DNA of 64,000 nucleotides from Mucilaginibacter ginkgonis (GCF_009754905.2 NZ_CP066775.1:248001-312000); one strand, 5' to 3'. Positions 27,638 through 37,441 are shown, counted from the first letter of the stretch. The notes: generated by a model not told the origin, from the sequence alone. Translations and numbers: made by a program.

Positions 27638-28216
27638 TTGAAAAAGAGGATAGCCATTTTCGCGTCAGGATCAGGTTCAAATGCCCAAAAGATAATTGAG
27701 CATTTTAAGCGCAGCAACGTTGCCGAGGTGGTGCTGGTTTTGAGCAACAACCCCAACGCTTACGTGTTGCAGCGCGCCGACAACTTCGAGATACCTTCAC
27801 ATTCTTTCAGCAAACACGAGCTTTACGATACCGACCAGATAGTTAAGTTGCTTAAAAATCTTCAGGTAGATCTAATCGTTTTAGCTGGTTTTTTACTGCT
27901 TGTACCGCAATCTTTATTACAGGCATTCCCTAATAAGATCATCAATATACACCCGTCCTTGCTGCCTAAATATGGCGGTAAAGGCATGTATGGCGATAAG
28001 GTTCATCAGTCTGTTCTGGACAACAGGGAAGAAGAATCTGGTATTACCATCCACTTTGTAAACGAGCATTTCGACGAGGGCGAAGTGATCCACCAATCCC
28101 GCTTTAAAATAGACCATAAAGACAACCTCGAAGTTGTAAAGTTTAAGGGCCAGCAGTTAGAACACCACCATTACCCGCGCGTTATAGAGCATTTGCTGGC
28201 AAAGATGAAGAGTTAA
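27638..28216 (+). CDS. purN: Phosphoribosylglycinamide formyltransferase
   Basis: PurN transfers a formyl group from 10-formyl-THF to GAR, the third step of purine synthesis. The 192-aa protein begins with IAIFASGSGSNAQ (the phosphate loop), has the catalytic NIHPSLLPKYGG and ends the active site with GITIHFVNEHFDEG. The start is a TTG at 27638; an ATG five bases upstream meets a stop at once. purH lies 776 bp further on, beyond a convergent PAS gene, with which purN overlaps by 3 bp at the stops. Confidence 0.95.
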   Translation: MKKRIAIFASGSGSNAQKIIEHFKRSNVAEVVLVLSNNPNAYVLQRADNFEIPSHSFSKHELYDTDQIVKLLKNLQVDLIVLAGFLLLVPQSLLQAFPNKIINIHPSLLPKYGGKGMYGDKVHQSVLDNREEESGITIHFVNEHFDEGEVIHQSRFKIDHKDNLEVVKFKGQQLEHHHYPRVIEHLLAKMKS

Positions 28217-28830
28217 TTACCGTCGCTAGTTTTATCCGTCATCAATTTTATCATCACATCCAATTCTTTCGCGCTTTGATCGAGCATCTTTGCTATATTT
28301 TTAGCGTTGGCGTTTAATTGAGTGGTGTTAAGCAATGCTATCAAGCCTATAATATTGGCGACAGGTTTCCGCACCATGTGCGATTGCATAAAACCGATCT
28401 CCGACAATTTACCGTTTGCAGCCTCAATTTCAGACCGTGCACTCAGAAGTTCCTCTTCGGTATTCATGAACTTGGTGATGTTGTACCCAATACAAAAAAC
28501 GCCTTCGGGCTGGCCATTTTCATTCATAATTGCTTTGATCTCCCATTGAGTGATCACATAGCCGCCGTTACCATCATGCTTTCTCAGGGTAGCCGGGAAT
28601 AATTTATCAGGCTCTGCAAAGCATTGTGCACCAACTTCTTCACAAATTTTTATGTCGTCCTCGTGGAGCGTGCTGTAAAAAGGTTTTCCAAGTAGTGTAT
28701 CAAAATTTACCCTGAAGTTATCGTCGTAGTTCTGGCTTACGTAAAAATACTCACCCGCCATATTAACGGCAATGGTATAAAATGAGGTTGAATCCTTTAG
28801 AAGTGATATGGCTTTTTTGTAGGCGTCCAT
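28213..28830 (-). CDS. PAS domain protein with a histidine-kinase-type dimerisation helix, no ATPase domain
   Basis: This 205-aa protein has a PAS fold (about 10-125; FYTIAVNMAGEYFYVSQNY to EGVFCIGYNIT, quoted in part) and a coiled segment. An H-box-like SHMVRKPVANIIGL then carries the candidate phosphoacceptor His. It stops where the HATPase domain would begin. Stand-alone PAS plus H-box proteins occur in Mucilaginibacter-type genomes. It could be a phosphotransfer partner or a dominant regulator of other kinases. The ligand is unknown. Confidence 0.78.
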   Translation of the reverse strand: MDAYKKAISLLKDSTSFYTIAVNMAGEYFYVSQNYDDNFRVNFDTLLGKPFYSTLHEDDIKICEEVGAQCFAEPDKLFPATLRKHDGNGGYVITQWEIKAIMNENGQPEGVFCIGYNITKFMNTEEELLSARSEIEAANGKLSEIGFMQSHMVRKPVANIIGLIALLNTTQLNANAKNIAKMLDQSAKELDVMIKLMTDKTSDGN

Positions 28831-28964
28831 TCAGGTGACAGGTTGAATTTTTAATTGATAAATGTAAAAAGTAGTTAAATATAAATTAAAAGATGCTGTT
28901 AAACATTACCATTTACGTGACTGGTTAAAATGTTACAAACAGCGGCTACATCAATCATTTTATC

Positions 28965-28972
28965 TACTTTTG
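28965..28972 (+). promoter_or_regulatory. Likely -7 promoter element of purH
   Basis: TACTTTTG fits TAnnTTTG. It lies 20 bp before the ATG at 28993 and downstream of the alternative start at 28930. This supports 28993 as the real purH start. The -33 element is weak. Confidence 0.5.
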
Positions 28973-28992
28973 CGGCTCGAAACATCCTTTGC

Positions 28993-30519
28993 ATGAGCCA
29001 GCCTGTTAAAATTAAAAACGCCTTAATTTCTGTCTATTATAAAGACCATTTGGAAACGGTGATCACCGAGTTGAAAAGACTTGGCGTAACTATTTACTCC
29101 ACCGGTGGTACAGAAAGTTTTATACGCAGTTTGGGTGCCGATGTTGTTGCTGTAGAAGACCTTACATCGTACCCGTCTATCCTTGGCGGAAGGGTTAAAA
29201 CCTTGCACCCCAAGGTATTTGGCGGCATACTGGCGCGTCGCAGTTTACAAACGGATCAGGAACAATTGGGTGAGTATGAGATCCCTGAGATAGACCTGGT
29301 TATTGTAGACCTTTACCCATTTGAAGAAACGGTTGAAAGCGGCGCCGGGCACGACGATGTGATCGAGAAGATAGACATCGGCGGTATTTCGCTTATCCGC
29401 GCGGCGGCTAAGAATTATAAAGACGTGGTGATCATTTCATCGAAAGATGATTACCAGACCTTAGCCAACATCCTTAGAGAAAAGAATGGCGAAACAGATA
29501 TAGAAGATCGCAAAAAATACGCGTTGAAAGCTTTCAATGTATCATCCAATTATGATACCGCCATCTTCAAATATTTTAATCAGGATGAGCAACTGCCTGT
29601 GTTTAAACAGAGCATACAGCAATGCCAGGTTTTGCGCTACGGCGAAAACCCGCATCAGCAAGGTATATTCTACGGCCAGTTAGACGCTATGTTTACCAAG
29701 CTCAACGGCAAGGAACTGTCTTATAATAACCTTGTGGATGTTGATGCGGCAGTTGCGTTGATAGACGAATTTACCGAACCAACTGTCGCGATACTGAAAC
29801 ATACCAACGCATGTGGCGTGGCCTCACGCAGTTTTATCAAAGAAGCCTGGATAGACGCCCTGGCTTGCGACCCTGTTTCGGCTTTTGGCGGAGTGATTAT
29901 TGCCAACGCGGAAATAAACGAAGAAACCGCGGCCGAGATAGACAAATTGTTTTACGAAGTGCTGATAGCGCCGGCCTACACTGACGAGGCGCTTGCCATT
30001 TTAACGGCCAAAAAGAACCGGGTGATATTGATCCGCCAAAAGGTGGAACTGCCTATCAAGCAGTTCAAGACTTTGTTAAACGGCGTTATCGAACAGGATA
30101 AAGACCTGGTGATAGAAGGCCCGGCGCAGATGACAGCGGTTACCAATGCGAAGCCTACAGAGCAACAGCTAAAGGACCTGCATTTTGCCAATAAGATTGT
30201 AAAGCATACCAAGTCTAACACCATTGTTCTTGCTAAAAATGACCAGTTGCTGGCAAGCGGCGTTGGCCAGACGTCAAGGGTAGATGCTTTGCGCCAGGCC
30301 ATAGAGAAGGCCCGCAGTTTTGGTTTTGATCTGCAAGGCGCGGCAATGGCTTCGGACGCGTTTTTCCCGTTCCCTGATTGCGTAGAAATAGCATCGGAAG
30401 CAGGGATAACTTCTGTGTTACAACCAGGGGGTTCTATAAAAGACCAGGACTCGACCGACATGGCTAACCAAAAAAATATTGTGATGGTTACCACTGGTGT
30501 AAGACATTTCAAACACTAA
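28993..30519 (+). CDS. purH: Bifunctional AICAR formyltransferase / IMP cyclohydrolase
   Basis: PurH does the last two steps to IMP. The N-terminal cyclohydrolase domain (MGS-like) has TGGTESFIRS and GGRVKTLHPKVFGGIL (given in parts). The C-terminal transformylase has LKHTNACGVA, with the catalytic Lys-His, and PFPDCVE. At 508 aa from the ATG at 28993, the length matches the family. The longer reading from 28930 would run through the promoter and has no support. It stands alone between the PAS gene and mreB. Confidence 0.96.
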   Translation: MSQPVKIKNALISVYYKDHLETVITELKRLGVTIYSTGGTESFIRSLGADVVAVEDLTSYPSILGGRVKTLHPKVFGGILARRSLQTDQEQLGEYEIPEIDLVIVDLYPFEETVESGAGHDDVIEKIDIGGISLIRAAAKNYKDVVIISSKDDYQTLANILREKNGETDIEDRKKYALKAFNVSSNYDTAIFKYFNQDEQLPVFKQSIQQCQVLRYGENPHQQGIFYGQLDAMFTKLNGKELSYNNLVDVDAAVALIDEFTEPTVAILKHTNACGVASRSFIKEAWIDALACDPVSAFGGVIIANAEINEETAAEIDKLFYEVLIAPAYTDEALAILTAKKNRVILIRQKVELPIKQFKTLLNGVIEQDKDLVIEGPAQMTAVTNAKPTEQQLKDLHFANKIVKHTKSNTIVLAKNDQLLASGVGQTSRVDALRQAIEKARSFGFDLQGAAMASDAFFPFPDCVEIASEAGITSVLQPGGSIKDQDSTDMANQKNIVMVTTGVRHFKH

Positions 30520-30616
30520 ATTGCACAAAGATGCAAGGCATTAAAAAGCAAGCGATTAATGCCTGTTTTTGACTAATTTTTTTAAAATTTGCAGATTATT
30601 CTGACACGCTGATTCA

Positions 30617-31639
30617 ATGGGTTTATTTAACTTTTTTACGCAAGAAATTGCCATAGATCTTGGTACCGCGAATACCCTGATCATACATAACGATAAAGTT
30701 GTTGTTGACGAACCATCTATAGTGGCGCTTGACAGGCAAACCAATAAGGTTATTGCCATTGGGCACCAGGCTATGCAGATGGAAGGTAAGACACACGAAA
30801 AGATACGTACCGTACGCCCGTTAAAAGACGGCGTAATTGCAGACTTTGACGCTGCCGAGCACATGATACGTGGCATGATCAAAATGATCAACAAAGGCAA
30901 AAGCTGGTTTTTCCCTTCTCTGCGTATGGTGATCTGTATCCCCTCAGGTATTACAGAGGTAGAGAAACGCGCCGTGCGCGACTCGGCCGAGATAGCCGGC
31001 GCAAAAGAGGTTTACCTTATTTATGAGCCGATGGCAGCAGCCGTGGGTATCGGTATAGACGTAGAAGAACCGATGGGCAACATGATCATCGATATCGGCG
31101 GTGGTACTACAGAGATCGCGGTTATTGCCTTGTCAGGTATCGTTTGTGATCAGTCTATACGTACAGCAGGTGATAACTTTGATGCAGACATTGTTCAATA
31201 CATTCGCCGTCAGCATAATATCATGATTGGCGACCGTACTGCCGAGAAAATCAAGATCGAAGTTGGTGCTGCTTTGCCGGAGCTGGCAGATCCGCCGGCA
31301 GATTTTGCCGTACAAGGCCGCGATCTGATGACCGGTGTGCCAAAACAGATCACTGTATCGTATACAGAAATTGCGCATTGCCTTGATAAGTCTATCTCTA
31401 AAATAGAAGAAGCAATCTTGAAGGCGTTGGAGATTACTCCGCCAGAACTTTCTGCAGATATTTATCAAACAGGTATTTATTTAACAGGTGGTGGTGCATT
31501 GCTGCGCGGCCTGGATAAACGTGTAGCTGCAAAAACCAAATTACCTGTACACGTTGCAGAAGACCCGCTTAGGGCAGTTGTGCGCGGTACAGGTACGGCA
31601 CTTAAGAACATCGGCAACTTTAAATTTTTAATGCAATAA
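30617..31639 (+). CDS. mreB: Rod-shape-determining actin-like protein MreB
   Basis: MreB filaments guide side-wall peptidoglycan synthesis. The 340-aa protein has the actin-fold nucleotide motifs DLGTANTLI (phosphate 1), DIGGGTTEIAV (phosphate 2) and LTGGGALLRGLD (adenosine). It is the first gene of mreB-mreC-mreD-mrdA-rodA, all rightward, which is the classical elongasome operon. A 112-bp gap with an inverted repeat separates it from mreC. Confidence 0.97.
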   Translation: MGLFNFFTQEIAIDLGTANTLIIHNDKVVVDEPSIVALDRQTNKVIAIGHQAMQMEGKTHEKIRTVRPLKDGVIADFDAAEHMIRGMIKMINKGKSWFFPSLRMVICIPSGITEVEKRAVRDSAEIAGAKEVYLIYEPMAAAVGIGIDVEEPMGNMIIDIGGGTTEIAVIALSGIVCDQSIRTAGDNFDADIVQYIRRQHNIMIGDRTAEKIKIEVGAALPELADPPADFAVQGRDLMTGVPKQITVSYTEIAHCLDKSISKIEEAILKALEITPPELSADIYQTGIYLTGGGALLRGLDKRVAAKTKLPVHVAEDPLRAVVRGTGTALKNIGNFKFLMQ

Positions 31640-31642
31640 GCT

Positions 31643-31727
31643 AATGATAGAATGATTGAATGAGGAGAAGGATTGAATGGGGGATATTATTCTCCCGGCA
31701 AAACTTAAACTCACTCATTCTATCATT
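31643..31727. repeat. Perfect 13-bp inverted repeat between mreB and mreC
   Basis: AATGATAGAATGA (31643-31655) pairs exactly with 31715-31727. Degenerate copies of the GAATGA theme fill the rest. It resembles the large inverted repeat between atpA and atpG in position (inside an operon) and in its simple-sequence style. Confidence 0.7.
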
Positions 31728-31751
31728 CACTAACTCACTCATTGAAGGAAC

Positions 31752-32585
31752 ATGCGTAACCTCTTGATTTTTATAAACAAGTACAACGCATTTTTCTTTT
31801 TCCTGATATTTCAAGTCAGCGCGCTGATCATTTACATCAAGTACAATTCTTTTCAACGCGCTACATTTATCAACAGTTCTAACGAGGTTACCGGCAACAT
31901 ATACGGCCGCGTAAATAAGCTTAACCAATATCTTTATTTAAAGGAAAGTAACGATAGCCTGATGGCGGAGAATGCCCGCCTGCGCGGACGTTTAACCGGC
32001 GCGTTTTACCAGGACACTGCTGCCAAACATACAGTTGTAGATACCATCAATAAGCAGCAGTACACTTATATTGGTGCAAAAGTGATCAACAATTCGATCA
32101 ATAAGTCCAATAACTACTTGACCATTAATCGCGGCAGCATAGCAGGCATTCAAAAGGATATGGGTGTTATTAGCAGTGCCGGGCTGGTTGGTTTGGTCGT
32201 AAATGTTTCGCCGCATTTTGCAACCATACGTTCTTTCTTGCACAAAGACACCAAGGTAAGCGCCATGCTTACCGACACAAAAGATATCGGCTCTATGATT
32301 TGGAATGAAGAGTCGGGGCCAAATACAGGATTACTGATTGACGTGCCAAACCATGTGAAGCCCAGGGTTGGCGAACCAGTTGTGACTTCCGGATTTTCAT
32401 TATGGCCGGCTGGTATCCCTATTGGCAAGGTGAGCAACTTAAAAGCTAAGGGCGGGGGCTTCTTTTTAAATATGGAAGTTAAGCTTGCTGTTGATTACAG
32501 CCGCCTTGAGTATGTATACGTGGTAACCAATAAGCTTGCGGTGGAACAGGCAGCGTTGGAGGCGCAGCAAAAAACCAATGATTAG
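31752..32585 (+). CDS. mreC: Rod-shape-determining protein MreC
   Basis: MreC is a bitopic scaffold that connects MreB to the periplasmic wall synthases. It has one N-terminal membrane segment (FFFLIFQVSALIIYI), a coiled-coil (about 60-85) and then the two beta domains with GLVGLVVNVSPHFATI and PVVTSGFSLWPAGIPIGKV. The 277-aa length is normal. Its end overlaps the mreD start by 8 bp. Confidence 0.95.
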   Translation: MRNLLIFINKYNAFFFFLIFQVSALIIYIKYNSFQRATFINSSNEVTGNIYGRVNKLNQYLYLKESNDSLMAENARLRGRLTGAFYQDTAAKHTVVDTINKQQYTYIGAKVINNSINKSNNYLTINRGSIAGIQKDMGVISSAGLVGLVVNVSPHFATIRSFLHKDTKVSAMLTDTKDIGSMIWNEESGPNTGLLIDVPNHVKPRVGEPVVTSGFSLWPAGIPIGKVSNLKAKGGGFFLNMEVKLAVDYSRLEYVYVVTNKLAVEQAALEAQQKTND

Positions 32586-33096
32586 AGTATTGATCATAAA
32601 TCTGCTGCGGTTTTTGTCGCTGGTGTTTTTACAGGTTTTCCTGTTAAAAAACTTGACATTATATAACCTGTCCACACCATATCCATACATTATTTTTATA
32701 CTGCTGCTGCCGTTTGAGACGCCTAACTTTATATTGTTTTTACTGGCGTTTCTAACAGGTCTTACTATTGATGCCTTTTATGACACTCCCGGCCTGCATA
32801 CTTCGGCTTGTGTGCTGCTGGCAGCCGTGCGCATCGCGTTTATTAGCATAACGGTGCAGCGCGACGGCTTTGATAACGAACCCGAGCCAACTTTAAGTGT
32901 CATGGGCTTTAGGTGGTTCTTCACGTATGCCAGCATTTTGACGCTGTTTCATCATTTCTTCCTCTTCAACCTCGAAGTTTTTCGCTGGTCAGAAATACAA
33001 TACACCTTATTACGTTTTTTATTAAGTTCGGTTTTTACCGTATTTTTAATGCTGATATCAGGCTTCTTATTTTTCAGGAGCAGGGAACGTAAATGA
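32578..33096 (+). CDS. mreD: Rod-shape-determining protein MreD
   Basis: MreD is a small polytopic partner of MreC. The ATG at 32578 begins MIRVLIINLLRFL and overlaps the mreC stop; the earlier start at 32536 would add a non-hydrophobic arginine-rich tail read from mreC sequence. Five to six hydrophobic segments follow in 172 aa. The end overlaps the start of mrdA by 4 bp, so translation is coupled. Confidence 0.92.
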   Translation: MIRVLIINLLRFLSLVFLQVFLLKNLTLYNLSTPYPYIIFILLLPFETPNFILFLLAFLTGLTIDAFYDTPGLHTSACVLLAAVRIAFISITVQRDGFDNEPEPTLSVMGFRWFFTYASILTLFHHFFLFNLEVFRWSEIQYTLLRFLLSSVFTVFLMLISGFLFFRSRERK

Positions 33097-35093
33097 ACAG
33101 TTTTTTTGCGCGCCGGTACGTTATGGCCGGTATATTCATTACCTTTTGTTTGATACTGCTGGCAAGGCTGTTCTATATGCAGATCATTGATGACCGTTAC
33201 CTGCTTTATGCCAACAATAACGTTATTCGCAAATTTATTGTCTACCCCGCGCGCGGGCCGATATTAGACCGTAATAACACCATACTGGTGCAAAACGTGC
33301 CGGTCTATGATGTTACCGTTTTGCCTAACGAAGTTAAGCCTTTTGACACCGTTGAATTTTGCAAACTGATAGGCATAGACCGCGAAGGCTTTGATAAACG
33401 CCTAACCAAAGCCATTAAGTATTCGCCGTACAGGGTCTCGATATTTGAGAAGCAGCTGCCTGTAAACGTTTATGCGTCTTTGCAGGAGCGCCTGCCCGAG
33501 TTCCCGGGATTTAACGTGCAGCCACGTACCATACGCACCTATCCCGACACTACAGCCGCCCAGTTTTTGGGTTACATTGGCGAGGTTACAGACCGCGACA
33601 TAGAGAAATCGCATGGTTACTATCACCCCGGAGATTACATTGGGCGCACGGGTGTTGAGCGGTCGTATGAAGACTTGTTACGCGGGCAGCGGGGTGTTCA
33701 AAACGTTTTAGTGGATTCGAGAAACATACGCAAAGGAAGTTATGCCAACGGCGCGTTTGATACTGTGGCCGTTGCCGGCGACCGGTTGATGTCATCCCTT
33801 GATGCCCGAATTCAGAAACTGGGCGAAAAGCTGATGCAAAATAAGGTAGGCAGCATTGTAGCAATAGAGCCATCAACGGGCGAAATCCTGGCTTTCATCA
33901 GCAGCCCAACTTACGACCCAAACTTAATGGTTGGCCGGGAGCGGGGCAAGAATGTTTCTTTGATGTACAAAGACCCTTACAAGCCATTATTTACGCGGCC
34001 GGTGCAAGCATACTATCCGCCGGGGTCATCGTTTAAACCATTGAGTGCGTTAATTGCTATGCAAGAGGGCGTTATCACTCCGCAAACTACCTACTTTTGC
34101 CCGGGCTATTATACCGCAGGTAACAGGCATATAAAATGCTACAACGGCGAAAGGCATGGCTTGGTGACTTTAAGCACCGCGGTAGCACACTCGTGTAACG
34201 GATATTTCGACATGGTTTTTGAGCGGCTGATCAATAGGTTGGGCGCAAAAATGACCGACTCGTCTTTTACCAACTGGCGCAACAACGTAAATAAGTTCGG
34301 TTTAGGCAGTCGCCTGAACCTTGACTTGCCAAGCGAGGGCAAGGGATTCTTACCAACTTCTAAATATTACGATAAGGCATATCGCAAAGGGGGCTGGCGA
34401 TCAAGCACTGTTATTTCTTTAGGTATTGGCCAAGGTGAGTTGTTAGCCACGCCTTTACAGTTGGCAAATGTTGAAGCTACCATTGCTAACCGCGGGTTTT
34501 ATTATAAGCCTCACCTGATCAAAGCCATCGGAGACAAGCAAGTGATCAAGCATGAGTACACTATCCGTAACTATGTGGGTGTCGACTCGAATTACTTTGA
34601 GCCGGTGATAAATGGCATGCAAAGCGTGGTAGATGTGGGTACGGCTGCAGGCTCAAAAATCCCCGGCATTATCATGTGCGGTAAAACCGGTACTGCGGAT
34701 AATCCGCATGGTAAACCGCATTCTGTGTTTGTGGCTTTCGCTCCGCGCGACAATCCGAAGATCGCCATAGCTGTGGTAGTAGAGAACGCGGGCCAGGGCG
34801 CTACCTGGGCAGCACCAATCGCCAGTTTCCTGGTTGAGAAATACTTAAAGGGAACCATCTCGTCGAGGCCGTCTGGAATATCGCTGGATTATTACGAGAG
34901 TGCCAACCTTTTACCCGAGTTGCCTGGCGCTAAACCTGTGTACAAACCTAAAGTTGACACTGTGCAGAAACCTGCTGCGGATACCTCTAAAAAGAATGCC
35001 GCACTTAAGGCGGCATCCCGTAAAAACAAGAAGCAGTTGAAGCCCGCTTTAATCGCGGCTTTGCCGGAAAGAGAGGAGGAGCATGCGCGATAG
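33093..35093 (+). CDS. mrdA: Penicillin-binding protein 2 (elongasome transpeptidase)
   Basis: PBP2 cross-links side-wall peptidoglycan together with RodA. It has one N-terminal membrane anchor (residues 10-30), a pedestal domain with YPARGPILDRN, and a transpeptidase domain. The catalytic SSFK is near residue 312, SCN near 368 (HSCNGYF) and KTGT near 531. The 666-aa length includes a Lys/Ala-rich C-terminal tail of about 60 residues beyond the catalytic fold. It overlaps mreD by 4 bp and rodA by 11 bp. Confidence 0.96.
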   Translation: MNSFFARRYVMAGIFITFCLILLARLFYMQIIDDRYLLYANNNVIRKFIVYPARGPILDRNNTILVQNVPVYDVTVLPNEVKPFDTVEFCKLIGIDREGFDKRLTKAIKYSPYRVSIFEKQLPVNVYASLQERLPEFPGFNVQPRTIRTYPDTTAAQFLGYIGEVTDRDIEKSHGYYHPGDYIGRTGVERSYEDLLRGQRGVQNVLVDSRNIRKGSYANGAFDTVAVAGDRLMSSLDARIQKLGEKLMQNKVGSIVAIEPSTGEILAFISSPTYDPNLMVGRERGKNVSLMYKDPYKPLFTRPVQAYYPPGSSFKPLSALIAMQEGVITPQTTYFCPGYYTAGNRHIKCYNGERHGLVTLSTAVAHSCNGYFDMVFERLINRLGAKMTDSSFTNWRNNVNKFGLGSRLNLDLPSEGKGFLPTSKYYDKAYRKGGWRSSTVISLGIGQGELLATPLQLANVEATIANRGFYYKPHLIKAIGDKQVIKHEYTIRNYVGVDSNYFEPVINGMQSVVDVGTAAGSKIPGIIMCGKTGTADNPHGKPHSVFVAFAPRDNPKIAIAVVVENAGQGATWAAPIASFLVEKYLKGTISSRPSGISLDYYESANLLPELPGAKPVYKPKVDTVQKPAADTSKKNAALKAASRKNKKQLKPALIAALPEREEEHAR

Positions 35094-36360
35094 TACCATA
35101 CAACGCGGCCTGTTTTATAATGTAGACTGGTTAACCGTGCTGCTTTACGTAGCCCTTTGCACTATAGGTTGGTTCAATATCCACTCTGCCGTTTATGACC
35201 CTCAGCATAAATACATTGTAGATTTTGACACCAATTATGGTAAGCAGTTTATCTACCTCATGTCGTCGGTGGTGCTGGCCATTTTTATCTTACTGTTAGA
35301 TAACCGCTTTTTCGTAGCATTCGCGTCGATATTCTACGTTATTACTATTATACTGCTTATTGCTGTACTCGTCGTTGGGCGAAACGTTGGCGGTAACCAG
35401 GCATGGATACCTTTAGGCAGTTTCAGGCTGCAGCCTTCGGAGTTTGCCAAAGTGACAACGTGTATTCTCCTTGCCAGATATTTGAGTGGGACCAACATCC
35501 GCATAACAGAATGGAAATCATTTTTTGTGGCGGCGGGCATCATCGCGCTGCCTATGTTGCTGATCATGCTTCAGCCCGACACCGGTTCAACGCTGGTGTT
35601 CTGTTCGCTTATATTCGTGCTATATCGTGAAGGTTTATCACCATACTTTTTAGTGGTTATTGCGCTGCTAATCACGTTGTTCATACTCACGTTACTGTTT
35701 AACCAGATATATCTCGTTATAATGATCATCGCATTAGGCGCACTTTTAATCTGGATATTCAGGCGCTATCGCGGCGTTATGCTGATGCTGGTGATAGGCA
35801 TAGCCATTTCCATCGGGTTTATCTTCAGTGTAAAATATCTGTACCAGAATGTTTTAAAACCGCATCAGAAAGAGCGTATAGACATCCTTTTAGGCCTCAC
35901 AACAGACCTTCGGAAAAAGGGCTACAATGTAAACCAGTCTAAGATCGCAATAGGCTCGGGTAAGTTGTGGGGTAAAGGTTATTTGCAGGGCACGCAAACC
36001 AAATATTCATTTGTACCAGAGCAAAGCACTGATTTTATTTTCTGTACCGTAGGCGAAGAGTGGGGTTTTGCAGGTTCTGTAGTTGTAATCGGGCTTTACC
36101 TGTTTTTGCTGTTACGCATCATTGTCATTGCCGAACGACAGCGGTCGCCATTCTCGAGGATATACGCCTACGGGGTTGCTTCGGTGATATTTTTCCACGT
36201 GATCATCAATATCGGGATGACCATTGGCTTGGTGCCGGTAATAGGTATTCCGCTGCCATATATCAGTTATGGCGGTTCTTCATTATGGAGCTTTACGATT
36301 TTGTTGTTCGTATTGATCAAGCTCGACTCGAACCGTATGGGAACTATCAGCCCTAATTAG
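35083..36360 (+). CDS. rodA: RodA, SEDS peptidoglycan glycosyltransferase
   Basis: RodA polymerises lipid II for cell elongation. The 425-aa protein has about ten membrane segments. SEDS-family signatures are QPSEFAKV, QPDTGSTLVF and the C-terminal GLVPVIGIPLPYISYGGSS. It starts within the end of mrdA and is the last gene of the elongasome operon. It overlaps the facing gene at 36353 by 8 bp, so the two transcripts end against each other. Confidence 0.96.
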   Translation: MRDSTIQRGLFYNVDWLTVLLYVALCTIGWFNIHSAVYDPQHKYIVDFDTNYGKQFIYLMSSVVLAIFILLLDNRFFVAFASIFYVITIILLIAVLVVGRNVGGNQAWIPLGSFRLQPSEFAKVTTCILLARYLSGTNIRITEWKSFFVAAGIIALPMLLIMLQPDTGSTLVFCSLIFVLYREGLSPYFLVVIALLITLFILTLLFNQIYLVIMIIALGALLIWIFRRYRGVMLMLVIGIAISIGFIFSVKYLYQNVLKPHQKERIDILLGLTTDLRKKGYNVNQSKIAIGSGKLWGKGYLQGTQTKYSFVPEQSTDFIFCTVGEEWGFAGSVVVIGLYLFLLLRIIVIAERQRSPFSRIYAYGVASVIFFHVIINIGMTIGLVPVIGIPLPYISYGGSSLWSFTILLFVLIKLDSNRMGTISPN

Positions 36361-37441
36361 GGAAACGGCGTTTTAACAGGTCCTCAAATTTACGGCGCGC
36401 CTCGGGCTTACTGCGCCAGTTGTTTTTCTCCTCATAATTCACGGATAAAAAACGCTGTGCATCTTCGAGTTTATTAAAGCGGTTTAGTATTTCGATGGCT
36501 TCGCTGTACGCCAGGCTATATCCATTAAATAAGTCGCGCACAAAAAGCATCTTGTCATTAAGCGTTATTGCCGATTTCAAGTCCGTAATTGGCTGCGCGG
36601 GTGCAGGCGCGTTGCTGTTCATTTGTGCTGACATGCGATCATTGAAAGTAAGCGGCTTCTCATCCTGCGCATGAGCTGGTGTATGCACATCGTCGGTATA
36701 ATGGTTTGGTACAGGTTCGGGTTCGCTATGCGCCACTTCACTTTCCTCAGCCTGATCGGCCAATGCTTCGGCTATTGTTTCCCGGTGTGGTTCATCATCA
36801 CTAAAGGCTGAAGATTCATTCAGATGAAATTCCTGCCCTTCGTTTGACGTCTCGGTTGATCTTATAAATGAAAAATGATCTTGCCCTGTATCAGGGCGTA
36901 GGTCTATATCGTGTACCGGTGTGTCCGCAGCAACCTCTTGGCTGCTTTCCTGAATAGTCTCGGCAGCATGTTCTTGTGCAGGTTCATACTCATATTCTGC
37001 TTCTTCCAGGTAAGCAATATCATCATGATCGGTATCGTCCTCTGTATTCTCCGGCGCAGTGTTTTGAGGTCCGTCCGGGGTAAAATCAAACTCAGATGCA
37101 GGTTGATTTTCCGGCTGTCGTACCTCCGTAAAATTTGTCTCTGTTTGCGGTTCTGTATCCGGTGCCTGGTTTACCGGTTCTATAAATTCTGTAACTGTTG
37201 TTGGTATTTCCTGAGGTTTCACTTGGCTTATAGCCGGTTCTGCAGTGTTCGGTTTTGCAGCCAGCGAAGCGTTTAGTTTTCTCAATACCTCGAGGTGATC
37301 GCCAAGGAAATCTGCGTTGGCGGCAAAGAGTTCAAGTTCAAGATCATCAAGCGGGAGCGTTTGCGTTTTAAGGTAATTGTACTGCTCTGTGAGTTCGCTA
37401 ATTATGCCGCCAATCTTATTGAAAACCTCTTCTTGCCTCAT
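36353..37441 (-). CDS. Acidic low-complexity protein with conserved C-terminal helical domain
   Basis: This 362-aa protein has no recognised family. Residues 1-60 are helical. Residues 65-265 are low-complexity, rich in Glu, Asp, Gln, Pro and Thr, with no membrane segment or signal. The last 95 residues look structured (FNDRMSAQMN, then LNDKMLFVRDLFNGYS and KFEDLLKRRFPN). The layout suggests a cytoplasmic protein with a long flexible linker. It is convergent with rodA and divergent from tdk. Confidence 0.75.
   Translation of the reverse strand: MRQEEVFNKIGGIISELTEQYNYLKTQTLPLDDLELELFAANADFLGDHLEVLRKLNASLAAKPNTAEPAISQVKPQEIPTTVTEFIEPVNQAPDTEPQTETNFTEVRQPENQPASEFDFTPDGPQNTAPENTEDDTDHDDIAYLEEAEYEYEPAQEHAAETIQESSQEVAADTPVHDIDLRPDTGQDHFSFIRSTETSNEGQEFHLNESSAFSDDEPHRETIAEALADQAEESEVAHSEPEPVPNHYTDDVHTPAHAQDEKPLTFNDRMSAQMNSNAPAPAQPITDLKSAITLNDKMLFVRDLFNGYSLAYSEAIEILNRFNKLEDAQRFLSVNYEEKNNWRSKPEARRKFEDLLKRRFPN

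Noticed and set aside
28930..28992. Upstream start for purH
   Set aside because: A TAnnTTTG promoter element lies inside it and family members begin at the position of ATG 28993.
30566..30591. Possible promoter before mreB (TTTTTG and TAAAATTTG)
   Set aside because: The two boxes are only about 11 bases apart and the second has one base too many in the spacer, so it does not fit the consensus.
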